From: Aridibacter sp965216195
GTDB lineage: Bacteria; Acidobacteriota; Blastocatellia; Pyrinomonadales; Pyrinomonadaceae
Assembly (NCBI GenBank): GCA_965216195.1
Contig: OZ244151.1
Coordinates: forward strand, 930,001 to 994,000
Direction of reading: 5' to 3'
Length of the DNA stretch: 64,000 nt
A program made the position numbers and the translations under genes. Under the pieces are notes generated by a model, which was not told the origin of the DNA, ran no database searches, and saw nothing but the letters and a program-made list of their open reading frames with translations. Shown here piece by piece: positions 1 through 10,950 of the stretch. Positions within the stretch are counted from its first letter, which is position 1, and the number at the start of each line of letters is the position of its first letter.

Positions 1-282
1 AATCCGCTCCCTAACGCTGATGGCACTGGAAGGCGCGGGACTTCGGGAAGAAGCGCGTTTAGAGGTCCGAATTTCAGCACGTTAGATATGTCAATTATCA
101 AACGCTTTAAGTTCGGAGGTGAAGGAAGATACGTCTTCTCGATTAGGGCAGATGCGTTCAACGTTTTAAATACAGTGAATCTCGGTTCACCATCAAATAA
201 CATTAATAGTGCTAATTTTGGCCAATCAACTACCGCCGGTGCTCCCCGACGTTTCCAATTTGCCGGGCGGTTTGATTTCTAA
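1..282 (+). CDS. TonB-dependent receptor, C-terminal end (partial)
   Basis: The frame is open from base 1 and ends at TAA 280-282, so this is the 3' end of a gene that starts outside the window. The residues read FRGPNFSTLDMSIIKRFKF, then an aromatic-rich tail ending in RRFQFAGRFDF with a terminal phenylalanine. That pattern is typical of the last beta-strands of the large Oar-like outer-membrane receptors (carboxypeptidase-regulatory domain, plug and barrel) abundant in Acidobacteriota. The terminal Phe is the usual signal for outer-membrane barrel assembly. The substrate cannot be inferred from this fragment. A hairpin terminator follows 55 bases after the stop. Confidence 0.8.
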   Translation, partial: NPLPNADGTGRRGTSGRSAFRGPNFSTLDMSIIKRFKFGGEGRYVFSIRADAFNVLNTVNLGSPSNNINSANFGQSTTAGAPRRFQFAGRFDF

Positions 283-336
283 ATTGCTTTTATTTCGAAG
301 TATTTATTCCTAAGCAGGGTAAAAAACTTCGTTATG

Positions 337-369
337 ACCTGCCAACGTAAAAGTTGGCAGGTTTTTTTT
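337..369 (+). terminator. Rho-independent terminator
   Basis: A 10-bp perfect stem (acctgccaac 337-346 with gttggcaggt 352-361) and a 5-nt loop are followed directly by a run of T. It ends the receptor transcript and separates it from the kdsA operon. Confidence 0.9.
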
Positions 370-445
370 AATCTTTTGGCGATACACAAATACTTCGACG
401 GTTGTTATCATGATTTTGCCGAAATTGAACGTCTTTCTGAACCAT

Positions 446-1261
446 ATGAAATCATTTGAGGTAGGCAACGTAACATTTGGCGGCGGAGCCCTTTCCATCA
501 TTGCGGGTCCGTGTGTAGTAGAGAGCGAAGAGCACGCACTCTTTATGGCACAGGCTATTTCTGAAATTTGCGAACGCGTTGGGCTTGGTTTGGTTTACAA
601 ATCATCGTTTGATAAAGCAAACCGCAGCTCGTTTGAAAGTTTTCGTGGCGGAGGAATGGATTTCGGGCTCGAAATCTTACAAAAGGTTAGGGATGATGTT
701 GGCGTTCCGATAATTACGGATGTTCACGAACCTTGGCAGGTAGAAAAAACTGCGGGAGTTGCTGACATTTTGCAGATTCCGGCGTTTCTGTGCCGACAAA
801 CGGACCTGTTGATCGCCGCGGCAAGATCCGTAAAGGCGGTAAATGTAAAGAAGGGACAGTTTTTGGCGCCTTGGGACGCAAAGAATATAGTCGAAAAGCT
901 GAGGGATGCCGGTTGCGAAAAGATTATGTTGACCGAGCGGGGGGCGAGTTTTGGATACAACAATCTGGTCGTAGATTTCAAAAGTTTTCCTATCATGCGT
1001 GAGTTTGGTGTTCCGGTCGTTTTTGACACGACTCATTCGCTGCAGCTTCCGGGCGGACTTGGAAAAGCAACCGGTGGATTGGCTGAATATATTGAGCATT
1101 TTGCGCGGGCTGCGGTTGCATGCGGCGTCGATGCAGTGTTTATGGAAGTTCATGACAATCCGTCAAAGGCTCCAAGCGATGGCCCGAACCAATTGCCACT
1201 TGAGCGTTTGGAAAAATTGCTCGTAAAATTGAAGCAGATTCACGAACTAATTAACGAATAA
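446..1261 (+). CDS. kdsA: 3-deoxy-D-manno-octulosonate 8-phosphate synthase
   Basis: Condenses phosphoenolpyruvate with arabinose 5-phosphate to give Kdo-8-phosphate, the first committed step to the Kdo sugar of lipopolysaccharide; cytoplasmic. Family motifs visible are IAGPCVVES, KSSFDKANRSS, IITDVHEP and INVKKxQF-like NVKKGQF. The Cys in IAGPC, the His in DTTHSLQ, the Glu in FMEVHDNP and the later Asp match the metal ligands of the metal-dependent KdsA class; the E. coli enzyme has Asn at the Cys position. An in-frame ATG at 410 adds 12 residues unlike the family N-terminus, so the start MKSFEVGN at 446 (271 aa, normal length) is preferred. Neither start has a clear Shine-Dalgarno. kdsC lies four genes on, in the same orientation. 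Confidence 0.95.
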   Translation: MKSFEVGNVTFGGGALSIIAGPCVVESEEHALFMAQAISEICERVGLGLVYKSSFDKANRSSFESFRGGGMDFGLEILQKVRDDVGVPIITDVHEPWQVEKTAGVADILQIPAFLCRQTDLLIAAARSVKAVNVKKGQFLAPWDAKNIVEKLRDAGCEKIMLTERGASFGYNNLVVDFKSFPIMREFGVPVVFDTTHSLQLPGGLGKATGGLAEYIEHFARAAVACGVDAVFMEVHDNPSKAPSDGPNQLPLERLEKLLVKLKQIHELINE

Positions 1262-1276
1262 GGCGATCATTATCAT

Positions 1277-2107
1277 ATGTCCTCGAATGTAGACACAAAA
1301 ACTGTTGAAGGTTTTGGTGAGGAATGGAGCAAATTTGACCAATCCGAACTCGAAGAAGCTGAGCATCAAAAGCTTTTTGATGGCTATTTTGCTATTTTCC
1401 CATGGAACCAACTACCGAAGGACGCGACTGGATTTGATTTGGGGTGTGGAAGCGGGCGTTGGGCAGCTAAGGTCGCACCGGAAGTAGGGAAGCTCATCTG
1501 CATTGATGCTAGCAGCTCAGCATTGGAGGTAGCGAAAAAGAATTTGAGCCAGCAATCAAACTGCGAATTTCATTGTGCTTCGGTAGAAAATATGCCACTT
1601 GATGATGGCTCGCTGGATTTTGGGTATTCGCTCGGAGTTCTTCATCACATTCCCGATACTCAAGCTGGAATAAAAGCTTGTGTAGCCAAGGTCAAAAAAG
1701 GAGCGCCGTTCTTAGTCTATCTCTACTATGCCTTCGACAATAGACCGGGCTGGTTTCGGTTACTATGGAAAATCTCCGATATATTTCGAAAAGGCATCTC
1801 AACTTTACCTACTGGCGTCAAACACATGGTTGCCGAAGTGATTGCTGTTACGGTTTATTTCCCGCTTGCGAGAATAGCTCTTGCGTTAGGTAAATTGGGA
1901 CTCAATGTATCGGCATTTCCGCTTTCTATCTATAAGGACAAGAGCTTTTATACGATGCGTACCGATTCGCTTGATCGATTCGGTACACGTTTGGAACAGC
2001 GATTTACCCGAGCTCAGATAAAGGAAATGATGGAAAGTGCGGGGTTGGAAGACGTCCAGTTTAGTGATGAAATGCCGTTTTGGTGCGCCGTGGGAAGGAA
2101 GAAATAG
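1277..2107 (+). CDS. Class I SAM-dependent methyltransferase
   Basis: 276 aa. Residues ~54-63 form motif I (FDLGCGSGRW), followed by an acidic residue after strand 2 (LICIDAS). Motif II/III-like segments are VENMPLDDGSLDFGYSLGVLHHI, read here as three short blocks. This is a Methyltransf_11-type Rossmann fold. The C-terminal ~120 residues, rich in aromatic and hydrophobic positions, look like a substrate-recognition region. It starts 15 bases after kdsA, so it is probably co-transcribed; a role on a glycolipid, sugar or envelope substrate is inference from context only. Confidence 0.85.
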   Translation: MSSNVDTKTVEGFGEEWSKFDQSELEEAEHQKLFDGYFAIFPWNQLPKDATGFDLGCGSGRWAAKVAPEVGKLICIDASSSALEVAKKNLSQQSNCEFHCASVENMPLDDGSLDFGYSLGVLHHIPDTQAGIKACVAKVKKGAPFLVYLYYAFDNRPGWFRLLWKISDIFRKGISTLPTGVKHMVAEVIAVTVYFPLARIALALGKLGLNVSAFPLSIYKDKSFYTMRTDSLDRFGTRLEQRFTRAQIKEMMESAGLEDVQFSDEMPFWCAVGRKK

Positions 2108-2119
2108 TTTGAATCGAAG

Positions 2120-4369
2120 ATGTATATGAGAAAATTTGCAATTTTACTTTTCTTGCTTGTGTTTTTTTGTAACGCAGATGCTCAAAGCAGGATTTCGATA
2201 ACCTGGGAAGTCGTCAATTACGACATTACGGCAACGCTGCCCCGGGATTACGCGAATGATCGCGATTTGGACGTCGCCGCCTCGCTTACAATTAAGAATG
2301 TCAGTACACGCCCTTTTTCGCGGGTCACTCTGAGAATTAGCGACCAAGCGACGATTTCTTCGATTACCGCTAATGCTTCCGCGACGGATTTCAGGAAAAG
2401 CGAGGAGAGTCTTGGGGGTAGTCGCAAACTTCAGCGCGCCATTGTGCGCCTTCCTTCTATCGCGCCAAATTCGACCGTGAAACTACGGGTGAACTACAAA
2501 CTTAGAGTCGAATCGAATTCGGGCTTAAACGCTTTGTCACCGGTTGGATCGCAGTTTTTGCCAATGTCTTTCTGGTACCCCACGCCGAACAGTTGGTTTT
2601 TTAACGGGGGCGCTGATTTTGCTCCTTTTAAACTACGGGTAGTTAACAATTCTTCGAGCTCCTTGGTTTCGAGCGGCGCTATCAATGATGGCCAAATTGA
2701 CCAGAAATTGAATTCTCAGCCCTTTTTCGCTACAGGAAACTGGACAAAACTTGAATCAAGCGGAGTGACAGTCTTTGCACCTACAGGAGCAATCGCAGAG
2801 GCAACCGCGCGCGCAAAAGAACTGGCGGAGTTGCTGTCCGAGGCGAACGAATTTGTTGAGAGTTTGAGCGGAATGAAAAGCGGCGTTCCGGCTCGGATTG
2901 TTTCGGTTGATCGAGGGGGAGGGTATTCCGATGGCGGCACTGTTTTTTTAGACGACGCTGTTTTTAATCGTGGAAAGATTGATTCGCAGACCGCGATGAT
3001 TTTGGTGGAATCTGCTGCCAAAGTCTGGCTCGGCAATATTGTCGAGGTTCAGGGGGATGGCTACGGGGTGATTCGTGAGGGTTTGGCAAAGTTTATCGCC
3101 ACGCAGTTTATCGAGAAGAAGTACGGAAAAGTTCTTGCGGAAACCGAAAGACTTCGCCAGCGGACAAATTATGCCGCAATTGCCAGTCGCGATGCTCCAT
3201 TGAATATAGTTTCGCCAATCGATGGGTACTATTTCACATCGACGTCAAACAAAGGTGCGATGATTTGGAATTTCCTGGCTCGTGAGGCGGGACAAGGTTT
3301 TTACGGTGCCGTTCGTGGACAAGCAAATGACCGGAAATTAGAACTGAGCGAATTGCGTACAGCATTTTCAGCCCATAAGGATTATTTGGATTATATGCTG
3401 GAGAAGGCCACAAATATGAATTTGATGGTCGGCCTGCCAAGGAGTTCGGGTGGGCAAACAACCGTTGCCGTTCGAAACATAAGCGAGATTGTTGCGACCG
3501 TTAATGTAGACGGGACAACTTCAACCGGTCAGAAGGTTACTTCGCGTGTGACTGTTCCGGCAAATGGATTTGGGCAGGCAGTTTTTCAGGGCGGCGCAAA
3601 GATTGTAAGGGTTGAAGTGGACGCGGAAAAGATATACCCGCAGTCCAATTATCTTGACGATGTTGCACCCAGGGAGATTAGCGAAAACGATCCAATACTT
3701 TACGTTAAACGCGATTTTGACCGGCGTCGGTATCAGCAGGCAGAAGCAAAGGCGCGAAGTGTTATCAATCATTATCCCAATTTTGATGAGGCAAAAATAT
3801 TGCTTGGAAGGTCGCTTTTAGCGCAAGGAAAAAATGCGGAGGCAGATGGAGTTTTTAACGCCGTGTTAGGTGGACAACTACCTTCCGCTCAAAGTCTAGC
3901 TTGGGCTAATGTAGGACTAGGTCAAACTGCTGCGAAAAGTGGTCGGCGCTCAAAGGCGATAGGTTTCTTCAATAATGCAATTAAGGCGGATGCGGAATAC
4001 GGGGCTACTCTTACGGCAAGAAGGGGAAGAGCTGAACTTAGTGGTAACTCAGCCGTTGATTCGGAAATATTAGATCTTTTTAAAGGGTTTGATGCTGCCG
4101 TTAAATCAAATACGAAGGCACGAATCAGCACGTTTATAGTACCAGGCGAGGTTTCCCGCTTTGCAAGTGGCTTGATTGGGCAGGTTCAAAACTGGAATAC
4201 AACCGTATCGCGAGTTGATCAGATCGACTCTGAAAACATTCTGGTTGAGACTAGTCTGAGCGTCAGATTGCTCGGGCGCAATGACGAAAGCGGACTCGCA
4301 GTGTTTCGTTTAAGTAAAGTCGCCGGCAGGTGGAAATTGAGTGGCGTTGAGATTTTTGAGGTCGGCTAA
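2120..4369 (+). CDS. M1-peptidase-like protein with TPR region, active site lost
   Basis: 749 aa with a signal peptide (residues ~1-22, cleavage after NADAQ). An N-terminal beta domain and a gluzincin-like domain follow, resembling M1 aminopeptidases. At ~297-306 the segment ESAAKVWLGN aligns with the M1 block HELAHxWFGN, so both zinc histidines are gone, while the downstream Glu in IREGLAKF (third ligand position) remains. It is therefore predicted to be catalytically inactive. Residues ~535-640 look like TPR helices (YQQAEAKARSVI, AKILLGRSLLAQGK). The C-terminal ~90 residues resemble an NTF2/DUF4440-type domain, less certain. It sits between kdsA and kdsC, and its role is unknown. The start could also be the Met at 2126. 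Confidence 0.7.
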   Translation: MYMRKFAILLFLLVFFCNADAQSRISITWEVVNYDITATLPRDYANDRDLDVAASLTIKNVSTRPFSRVTLRISDQATISSITANASATDFRKSEESLGGSRKLQRAIVRLPSIAPNSTVKLRVNYKLRVESNSGLNALSPVGSQFLPMSFWYPTPNSWFFNGGADFAPFKLRVVNNSSSSLVSSGAINDGQIDQKLNSQPFFATGNWTKLESSGVTVFAPTGAIAEATARAKELAELLSEANEFVESLSGMKSGVPARIVSVDRGGGYSDGGTVFLDDAVFNRGKIDSQTAMILVESAAKVWLGNIVEVQGDGYGVIREGLAKFIATQFIEKKYGKVLAETERLRQRTNYAAIASRDAPLNIVSPIDGYYFTSTSNKGAMIWNFLAREAGQGFYGAVRGQANDRKLELSELRTAFSAHKDYLDYMLEKATNMNLMVGLPRSSGGQTTVAVRNISEIVATVNVDGTTSTGQKVTSRVTVPANGFGQAVFQGGAKIVRVEVDAEKIYPQSNYLDDVAPREISENDPILYVKRDFDRRRYQQAEAKARSVINHYPNFDEAKILLGRSLLAQGKNAEADGVFNAVLGGQLPSAQSLAWANVGLGQTAAKSGRRSKAIGFFNNAIKADAEYGATLTARRGRAELSGNSAVDSEILDLFKGFDAAVKSNTKARISTFIVPGEVSRFASGLIGQVQNWNTTVSRVDQIDSENILVETSLSVRLLGRNDESGLAVFRLSKVAGRWKLSGVEIFEVG

Positions 4370-4385
4370 ATAAAAGGAACCTATA

Positions 4386-4901
4386 ATGAAGTTTTCCGAT
4401 TTGTCAGAAGAGATCATTGAGCGAGCCAGGCGGGTCACACTTTTATTGATGGACTGCGACGGTGTGTTGACCGACGGAAAGCTTTATTTTTCACAAAACG
4501 GTGAGGAGCTTAAGACGTTTCACGTGCATGACGGACAAGGAATCAAACTGTGGCATGACGCCGGTTTTGAATCCGGGATAATCACCGGGCGCAAATCCGA
4601 CATTTTATCCGCGAGAGTGGCGGAGCTAAATGTGAAATATTTGAAGCAAGATTCGAAAAATAAGTTAGGGGATCTTGATTTAGTTTTGTCGGATTCCGGC
4701 GTTTCTCGAGAGCAGGTTGCTTACATCGGCGATGATATATCGGATGTTGGCGTATTGAACGCCGTGGGATTTCCAGTCTTAGTCGGGAATGCCGTTTTAA
4801 GCGATCAGGTGAATGCCGCGCATATAACCAGTAAACATGGGGGCACGGGAGCGGTGAGGGAAGTGGTTGAACTGCTTCTCGATGCGAAAAAGTATGGATA
4901 G
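4386..4901 (+). CDS. kdsC: 3-deoxy-D-manno-octulosonate 8-phosphate phosphatase
   Basis: 171 aa, the normal length for KdsC, a tetrameric HAD phosphatase that removes the phosphate from Kdo-8-phosphate. HAD motif I is MDCDGVLTDG (residues ~18-27, nucleophile and acid/base Asp), motif II is IITGR, the conserved Lys is in YLKQDSKNK, and motif IV is YIGDDISD. It has no cap domain, as expected. AAGGA precedes the ATG at a good distance. It closes the kdsA operon, so consecutive Kdo steps are co-expressed. The region downstream leads into the rRNA promoters. Confidence 0.95.
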   Translation: MKFSDLSEEIIERARRVTLLLMDCDGVLTDGKLYFSQNGEELKTFHVHDGQGIKLWHDAGFESGIITGRKSDILSARVAELNVKYLKQDSKNKLGDLDLVLSDSGVSREQVAYIGDDISDVGVLNAVGFPVLVGNAVLSDQVNAAHITSKHGGTGAVREVVELLLDAKKYG

Positions 4902-4922
4902 AAATAAGTTCGTGTTTTGCTC

Positions 4923-4949
4923 TTGACAAAGTTAGGGCGAATGTAGAAA
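4923..4949 (+). promoter_or_regulatory. Possible upstream rRNA operon promoter (P1-like)
   Basis: A perfect TTGACA (4923-4928) lies upstream of the 16S gene, with a poor -10 candidate TAGAAA at 4944-4949 and a 15-bp spacer. It is weaker than the promoter at 5012. rRNA operons often have tandem promoters, so it is listed with low confidence. Confidence 0.35.
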
Positions 4950-5011
4950 ATCTGAAATTGCCTTTACAAGCATGCTTCGAAATTTAGTTGAAGAAAGTTG
5001 CTGTTTTGGTA

Positions 5012-5039
5012 TTGACAATCTTAGAAAAAACTATATAGT
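5012..5039 (+). promoter_or_regulatory. rRNA operon promoter
   Basis: TTGACA (5012-5017), 16-bp spacer, TATAGT (5034-5039): a near-consensus sigma-70-type promoter about 140 bases before the 16S 5' end. The surroundings are AT-rich, as expected for an rrn promoter with an UP-like element. Confidence 0.75.
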
Positions 5040-5176
5040 TAATCCTTTCGCTTCTCGAAAGTTGGGAGGCGATTTTGATTGCAATTTTTTGGTGTTTGAA
5101 AACTAGGTAATGCACACAACCAATGTTAATTCGATAATCGGTTCGTTTATAACGCGGACCACCAGTATGAAACTTT

Positions 5177-6697
<1,521 letters not shown>

Positions 6698-6850
6698 TAA
6701 TAATAAGAATTGACTTGGGTATGATACTAACAAGTTGAATACCGGTTTGTGCTTACCTAGTTTTTAAACACCAAATAAGATCTTTAACGGTTGAGCCGGT
6801 TTGTTGCCGGTTCTTTATATGGATATAGGTTGAACCGCTGGTTGAAAAAC

Positions 6851-6927
<77 letters not shown>

Positions 6928-6939
6928 TTTAAGGCATAG

Positions 6940-7017
<78 letters not shown>

Positions 7018-7022
7018 ATTTC

Positions 7023-7098
7023 GGGGATGTAGCTCAGTTGGGAGAGCACCTGATTTGCATTCAGGGGGTCGCAGGTTCAAATCCTGTCATCTCCACCA
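7023..7098 (+). tRNA. tRNA-Ala (TGC)
   Basis: 76 nt with encoded CCA. The acceptor stem GGGGATG pairs with CATCTCC (one G-T pair), and the anticodon TGC lies in loop TTTGCAT. It is only 6 bases after tRNA-fMet. A 6-bp hairpin (CACCAG/CTGGTG) overlaps its 3' end. Confidence 0.96.
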
Positions 7099-7125
7099 GT
7101 TTTTTTGCTGGTGAATAAAAGTTTT

Positions 7126-7138
7126 AGTTCTTTGAAAA
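7126..7138 (+). promoter_or_regulatory. boxA-like antitermination element
   Basis: AGTTCTTTGAAAA, about 90 bases before the 23S gene, matches the form of NusB/S10 boxA elements seen before 23S genes. Assignment is by sequence similarity and position only. Confidence 0.5.
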
Positions 7139-7703
7139 TTTAGTTTAGATGAAATTTAAACAAGTTTGTTTAATTATGTATGTTCTATAGAATTCGGCTA
7201 TGTGTTTGCACGTAAACGAATTTTATGGTCAAGCTACTAAGGGCGTACGGTGGATGCCTTGGCACTTCGAGGCGATGAAGGACGTGGAAAGCTGCGATAA
7301 GCGACGGTGAGGAGCACTCATCTTATGAACCGTCGATTTCCGAATGGGGGAACCCAATAACTCCTGCCTGAATTTATAGGGTAGGTAGAGCAAACTCAGG
7401 GAAGTGAACCATCTCAGTACCTGAAGGAAAAGAAAATAACAATGATTCCGCAAGTAGCGGCGAGCGAACGCGGAAAAGCCTAAACCAGCAGAGCATGCTC
7501 TGTTGGGGTCGTGGGACCAATAACATGAGACGAAAAGGTTAGTAAAAGTATTTGGAAAAATACACCAAAGAACGTGATAGTCGTGTATACGAAAATTTTT
7601 GACTCTCTATTTGGCACCCGAGTAGTGCGGGACACGAGAAATCTTGCATGAATTTGCCGGGACCATCCGGTAAGGCTAAATACTCAGAAGTGACCGATAG
7701 TGA

Positions 7704-7737
<34 letters not shown>

Positions 7738-7744
7738 GGTTAGG

Positions 7745-7780
<36 letters not shown>

Positions 7781-7798
7781 CAGTGGGAGGACTTCGGT

Positions 7799-7834
<36 letters not shown>

Positions 7835-8290
7835 AAATGTCACAGGCAAGGTTAAACGTTAAGTTAGCCGAAGCGAAAGCGAGTCTTAATAGGGCGATTT
7901 TAGTCTGTGGTATTTGGACGTGAAACGGGATGATCTAGACATGAGCAGGTTGAAGCGTAGGTAACACTATGTGGAGGACCGAACCAGTACAGGTTGAAAA
8001 CTGTTTGGATGACTTGTGTCTAGGGGTGAAAGGCTAATCAAATTCCGTGATAGCTCGTTCTCGCCGAAATATCTTTAGGGATAGCCTCAGTTGAATCATC
8101 ATGGTGGTAAAGTACTGAATGGGCTAGGGGCCCCACAGGGTTACTGAACTCAATCAAACTCTGAATGCCATGAATGTCTAACTGGGAGTCAGTCTATGGG
8201 TGCTAAGATTCATAGGCAAGAGGGAAACAACCCAGATCAATAGCTAAGGTCCCAAAATTATAGTTTAGTGGTAAAGGAAGTGGGAAAGCT

Positions 8291-8342
<52 letters not shown>

Positions 8343-9045
8343 CAGCTCACTGGTCAAGTAGTCCTGCACCGACAATGTAACGGGGCTCAAACTATATACC
8401 GAAGCTTTGAATGTATTTATACATGGTAGGCGGGCATTCTGTAGCTGCGAAGCGTTTCCGAAAGGAGCGTTGGAGCGATCAGAAAAGACTCTGTCGGCAT
8501 AAGTAGCGATAACGTATGTGAGAAACAATACGCGCCGAAAATCTAAGGTTTCCTGCGTCAAGTTAATCTGCGCAGGGTTAGTCGGTCCTAAGGTGAGACC
8601 GAAAGGTGTAATCGATGGGAATCCGGTTAATATTCCGGAACCGTTAATATGTGCTGTGGGATACGCAGTAGGGTAGGCAAGACAGCTGATGGATGCTGTT
8701 GAACCAAATAGCCTGTTACTTTGGTAAATCCGGGTAACATAAGGGTAAATACAGGGACGAAAGTACGGAGCTTGCTCTGGAATAAGTTGCTGACCCCAAC
8801 TGCCGAGAAAAGTCTCGTTCAGCTTCAACATATTAATGACCGTACCGCAAACCGACTCAGGTAGATGGGGTGAGAATCCTAAGGCGCTTGTGAGAACTCT
8901 CGTTCAGGAACTCGGCAAATTGTACCCGTAACTTCGGGAGAAGGGTAGCCGTGTTCACCAAGAACACGGTCGCAGAGAAATGTTCCAGGCGACTGTTTAG
9001 CAAAAACACAGGTCTCCGCAAAGTTGTCAAGACGACGTATGGGGA

Positions 9046-9080
<35 letters not shown>

Positions 9081-9139
9081 TTGTTAGGTGTATACCGAAG
9101 CAGCGAATTGAAGCCCTAGTGAATGGCGGCCGTAACTAT

Positions 9140-9895
9140 GAATTATAGGACGGTGTTGAGGAATCAACGCTTATTGTAGTTACGTAAATAAACTTGGCTA
9201 TATGCTGGAATATCCGGTTAGTATCCAACGCTACTCGTTTCGGTTTTAGAAGCAGTAACAATGCGTTTGGTGCGGACAATCAGCAGGAAAGACATCTATG
9301 GATTCGAGAATTAAGAAGATACCTTCGGACATAGGAAACTATATTGCAGGTTTTACCGACGGTGAGGGAAGTTTTGACATTTCCTTTCGTCCAAGACCTG
9401 ATTATAAGATCCCGTGGAAGATTTCTTTATGTTTCAACGTTTCCCAAAAAGACAAGGTTATTTTGGCTTTGTTAAAGCGCCATATAAGGTGCGGAACGTT
9501 GAGAAGCAGACCTGATGGTGTTTGGTATTATGAAGTGAGTAATATAAACGCTATTCAAGAGAACGTAATTCCTTTTTTTGAAAGGTTTGGGTTCTTGTCT
9601 CAAAAGAAAAAGAGGGATTTTTCGAAATTTAAGGCGATCGCTAGATTGGTTAATGACAAAAAGCATTTAACCCGTCTCGGGATCGAAGAAATCTTAAAAA
9701 TCAGAAAAGATATGAATGACGGCGGTAAACGACGGTATTCAGATCAGGAGATTCTCGGAAGTATAGGTGAATCCTCAGAGACTACATGCCAAGCGTAATT
9801 GAAAGATTACGATGATATAGTCCGAACTGCACAGCGATGTGTAGAGTTTGACAGAAATGTTCAAGCCCGCTTTTTAGAAAGTGAGTAACAAATTG
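9140..9895 (+). mobile_element. Group I self-splicing intron in 23S rRNA (site L1917) with homing endonuclease
   Basis: The 5' exon end CGTAACTAT (9131-9139) pairs over 9 bp with the guide GTAGTTACG (9176-9184), ending in the diagnostic U-G at the splice site (T9139, G9176). The last intron base is G9895. Core helices found by eye: P3 9193-9198/9788-9793; P4 9203-9207/9281-9285; P5 9213-9216/9273-9276; P6 probably 9286-9288/9772-9774; P7 9780-9784/9818-9822; P8 9794-9799/9806-9811. The conserved R (CAGAGACTACATG) and S (GATATAGTCC) elements are clear. A P9 hairpin has a GCGA loop (~9828-9843). No P2 is needed. The endonuclease gene sits in the P6 loop. The site is the one known as L1917, also used by a Coxiella burnetii intron. 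Confidence 0.95.
9298..9798 (+). CDS. LAGLIDADG homing endonuclease (intron-encoded)
   Basis: 166 aa with one LAGLIDADG motif, IAGFTDGEG at residues 16-24, so it should act as a homodimer like I-CreI. Glu23 occupies the catalytic acid position, and a basic, polar beta region follows (FDISFRPRPDYKIPWKISL). It is expected to cut intronless 23S alleles at the helix 69 site and so spread the intron. AGGAAAG just before the ATG can serve as ribosome binding site and is itself part of the P4/P6 strand of the ribozyme. The last ~9 codons and the TAA stop (9796-9798) run through R (P7), P3 and P8, so protein and ribozyme share sequence. Lysine- and isoleucine-rich composition differs from its neighbours, consistent with lateral arrival. 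Confidence 0.93.
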   Translation: MDSRIKKIPSDIGNYIAGFTDGEGSFDISFRPRPDYKIPWKISLCFNVSQKDKVILALLKRHIRCGTLRSRPDGVWYYEVSNINAIQENVIPFFERFGFLSQKKKRDFSKFKAIARLVNDKKHLTRLGIEEILKIRKDMNDGGKRRYSDQEILGSIGESSETTCQA

Positions 9896-9956
<61 letters not shown>

Positions 9957-9985
9957 CGATCTGGAAGCTGTCTTAACGAGGGACA

Positions 9986-10019
<34 letters not shown>

Positions 10020-10206
10020 ACCCGCATCAAGACGGAAAGACCCCGTGCACCTTGACTACAACTTGATAGTGATTTCGGGCAAATAATGCGCAGGATAGGT
10101 GGGAGGCTTTGAAGTTAGGTTTTCGGATTTGACTGAGCCAATGGTGAGATACCACCCTTTATTTGTTTGACATCTAACCTAGAACCGTTATCCGGTTCAG
10201 GGACAT

Positions 10207-10242
<36 letters not shown>

Positions 10243-10396
10243 CAAAAAGTAACGGAGGCGCTCGAAGGTTGGCTCAGGCTGTTTGGAAATCAGCCGCAGA
10301 GTGCAAACGCATAAGCCAGCTTAACTGCGAGACATACAGGTCGAGCAGGTACGAAAGTAGGAGTTAGTGATCCGGCGGTAGCATATGGAAGTGCCG

Positions 10397-10439
<43 letters not shown>

Positions 10440-10495
10440 ATGCCCAAGAGTTCACATCGACGGCATGGTTTGGCACCTCGATGTCGGCTCATCAT

Positions 10496-10544
<49 letters not shown>

Positions 10545-10623
10545 ATGGTACGTGAGCTGGGTTCAGAACGTCGCGAGACAGTTCGGTCCCTATCTGGTGT
10601 GGGCGTAGGAAAATTGAAGGAAT

Positions 10624-10654
<31 letters not shown>

Positions 10655-10713
10655 TGACCTCTAGTGTACGAGTTATCGCGCCAGCGGTATAGCTCGGTAG
10701 CTATGTCAGGTAT

Positions 10714-10746
<33 letters not shown>

Positions 10747-10950
10747 GGACCTAAGATTAATTTTCCCAGTGAGACTCGTGGAAGACCACCACGTAATAGG
10801 CTGGAGATGTAAGTGCAGCAATGTATTTAGTTGACCAGTACTAATTGTCCCAAGGCTTGACCATAAAATTTGTTTGCGAGCAAATGATTTTTATAGACAA
10901 GCATAATTACGCAATACTTGTGGTAAACGTCTAAACTAATTTTCAATTTT

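Noticed and set aside
9140..9895. Simple intervening sequence (IVS) in 23S rather than an intron
   Set aside because: IVSs lack P1-P8 pairing and ribozyme R/S elements and do not ligate exons. This insert has the full group I core and a homing endonuclease.
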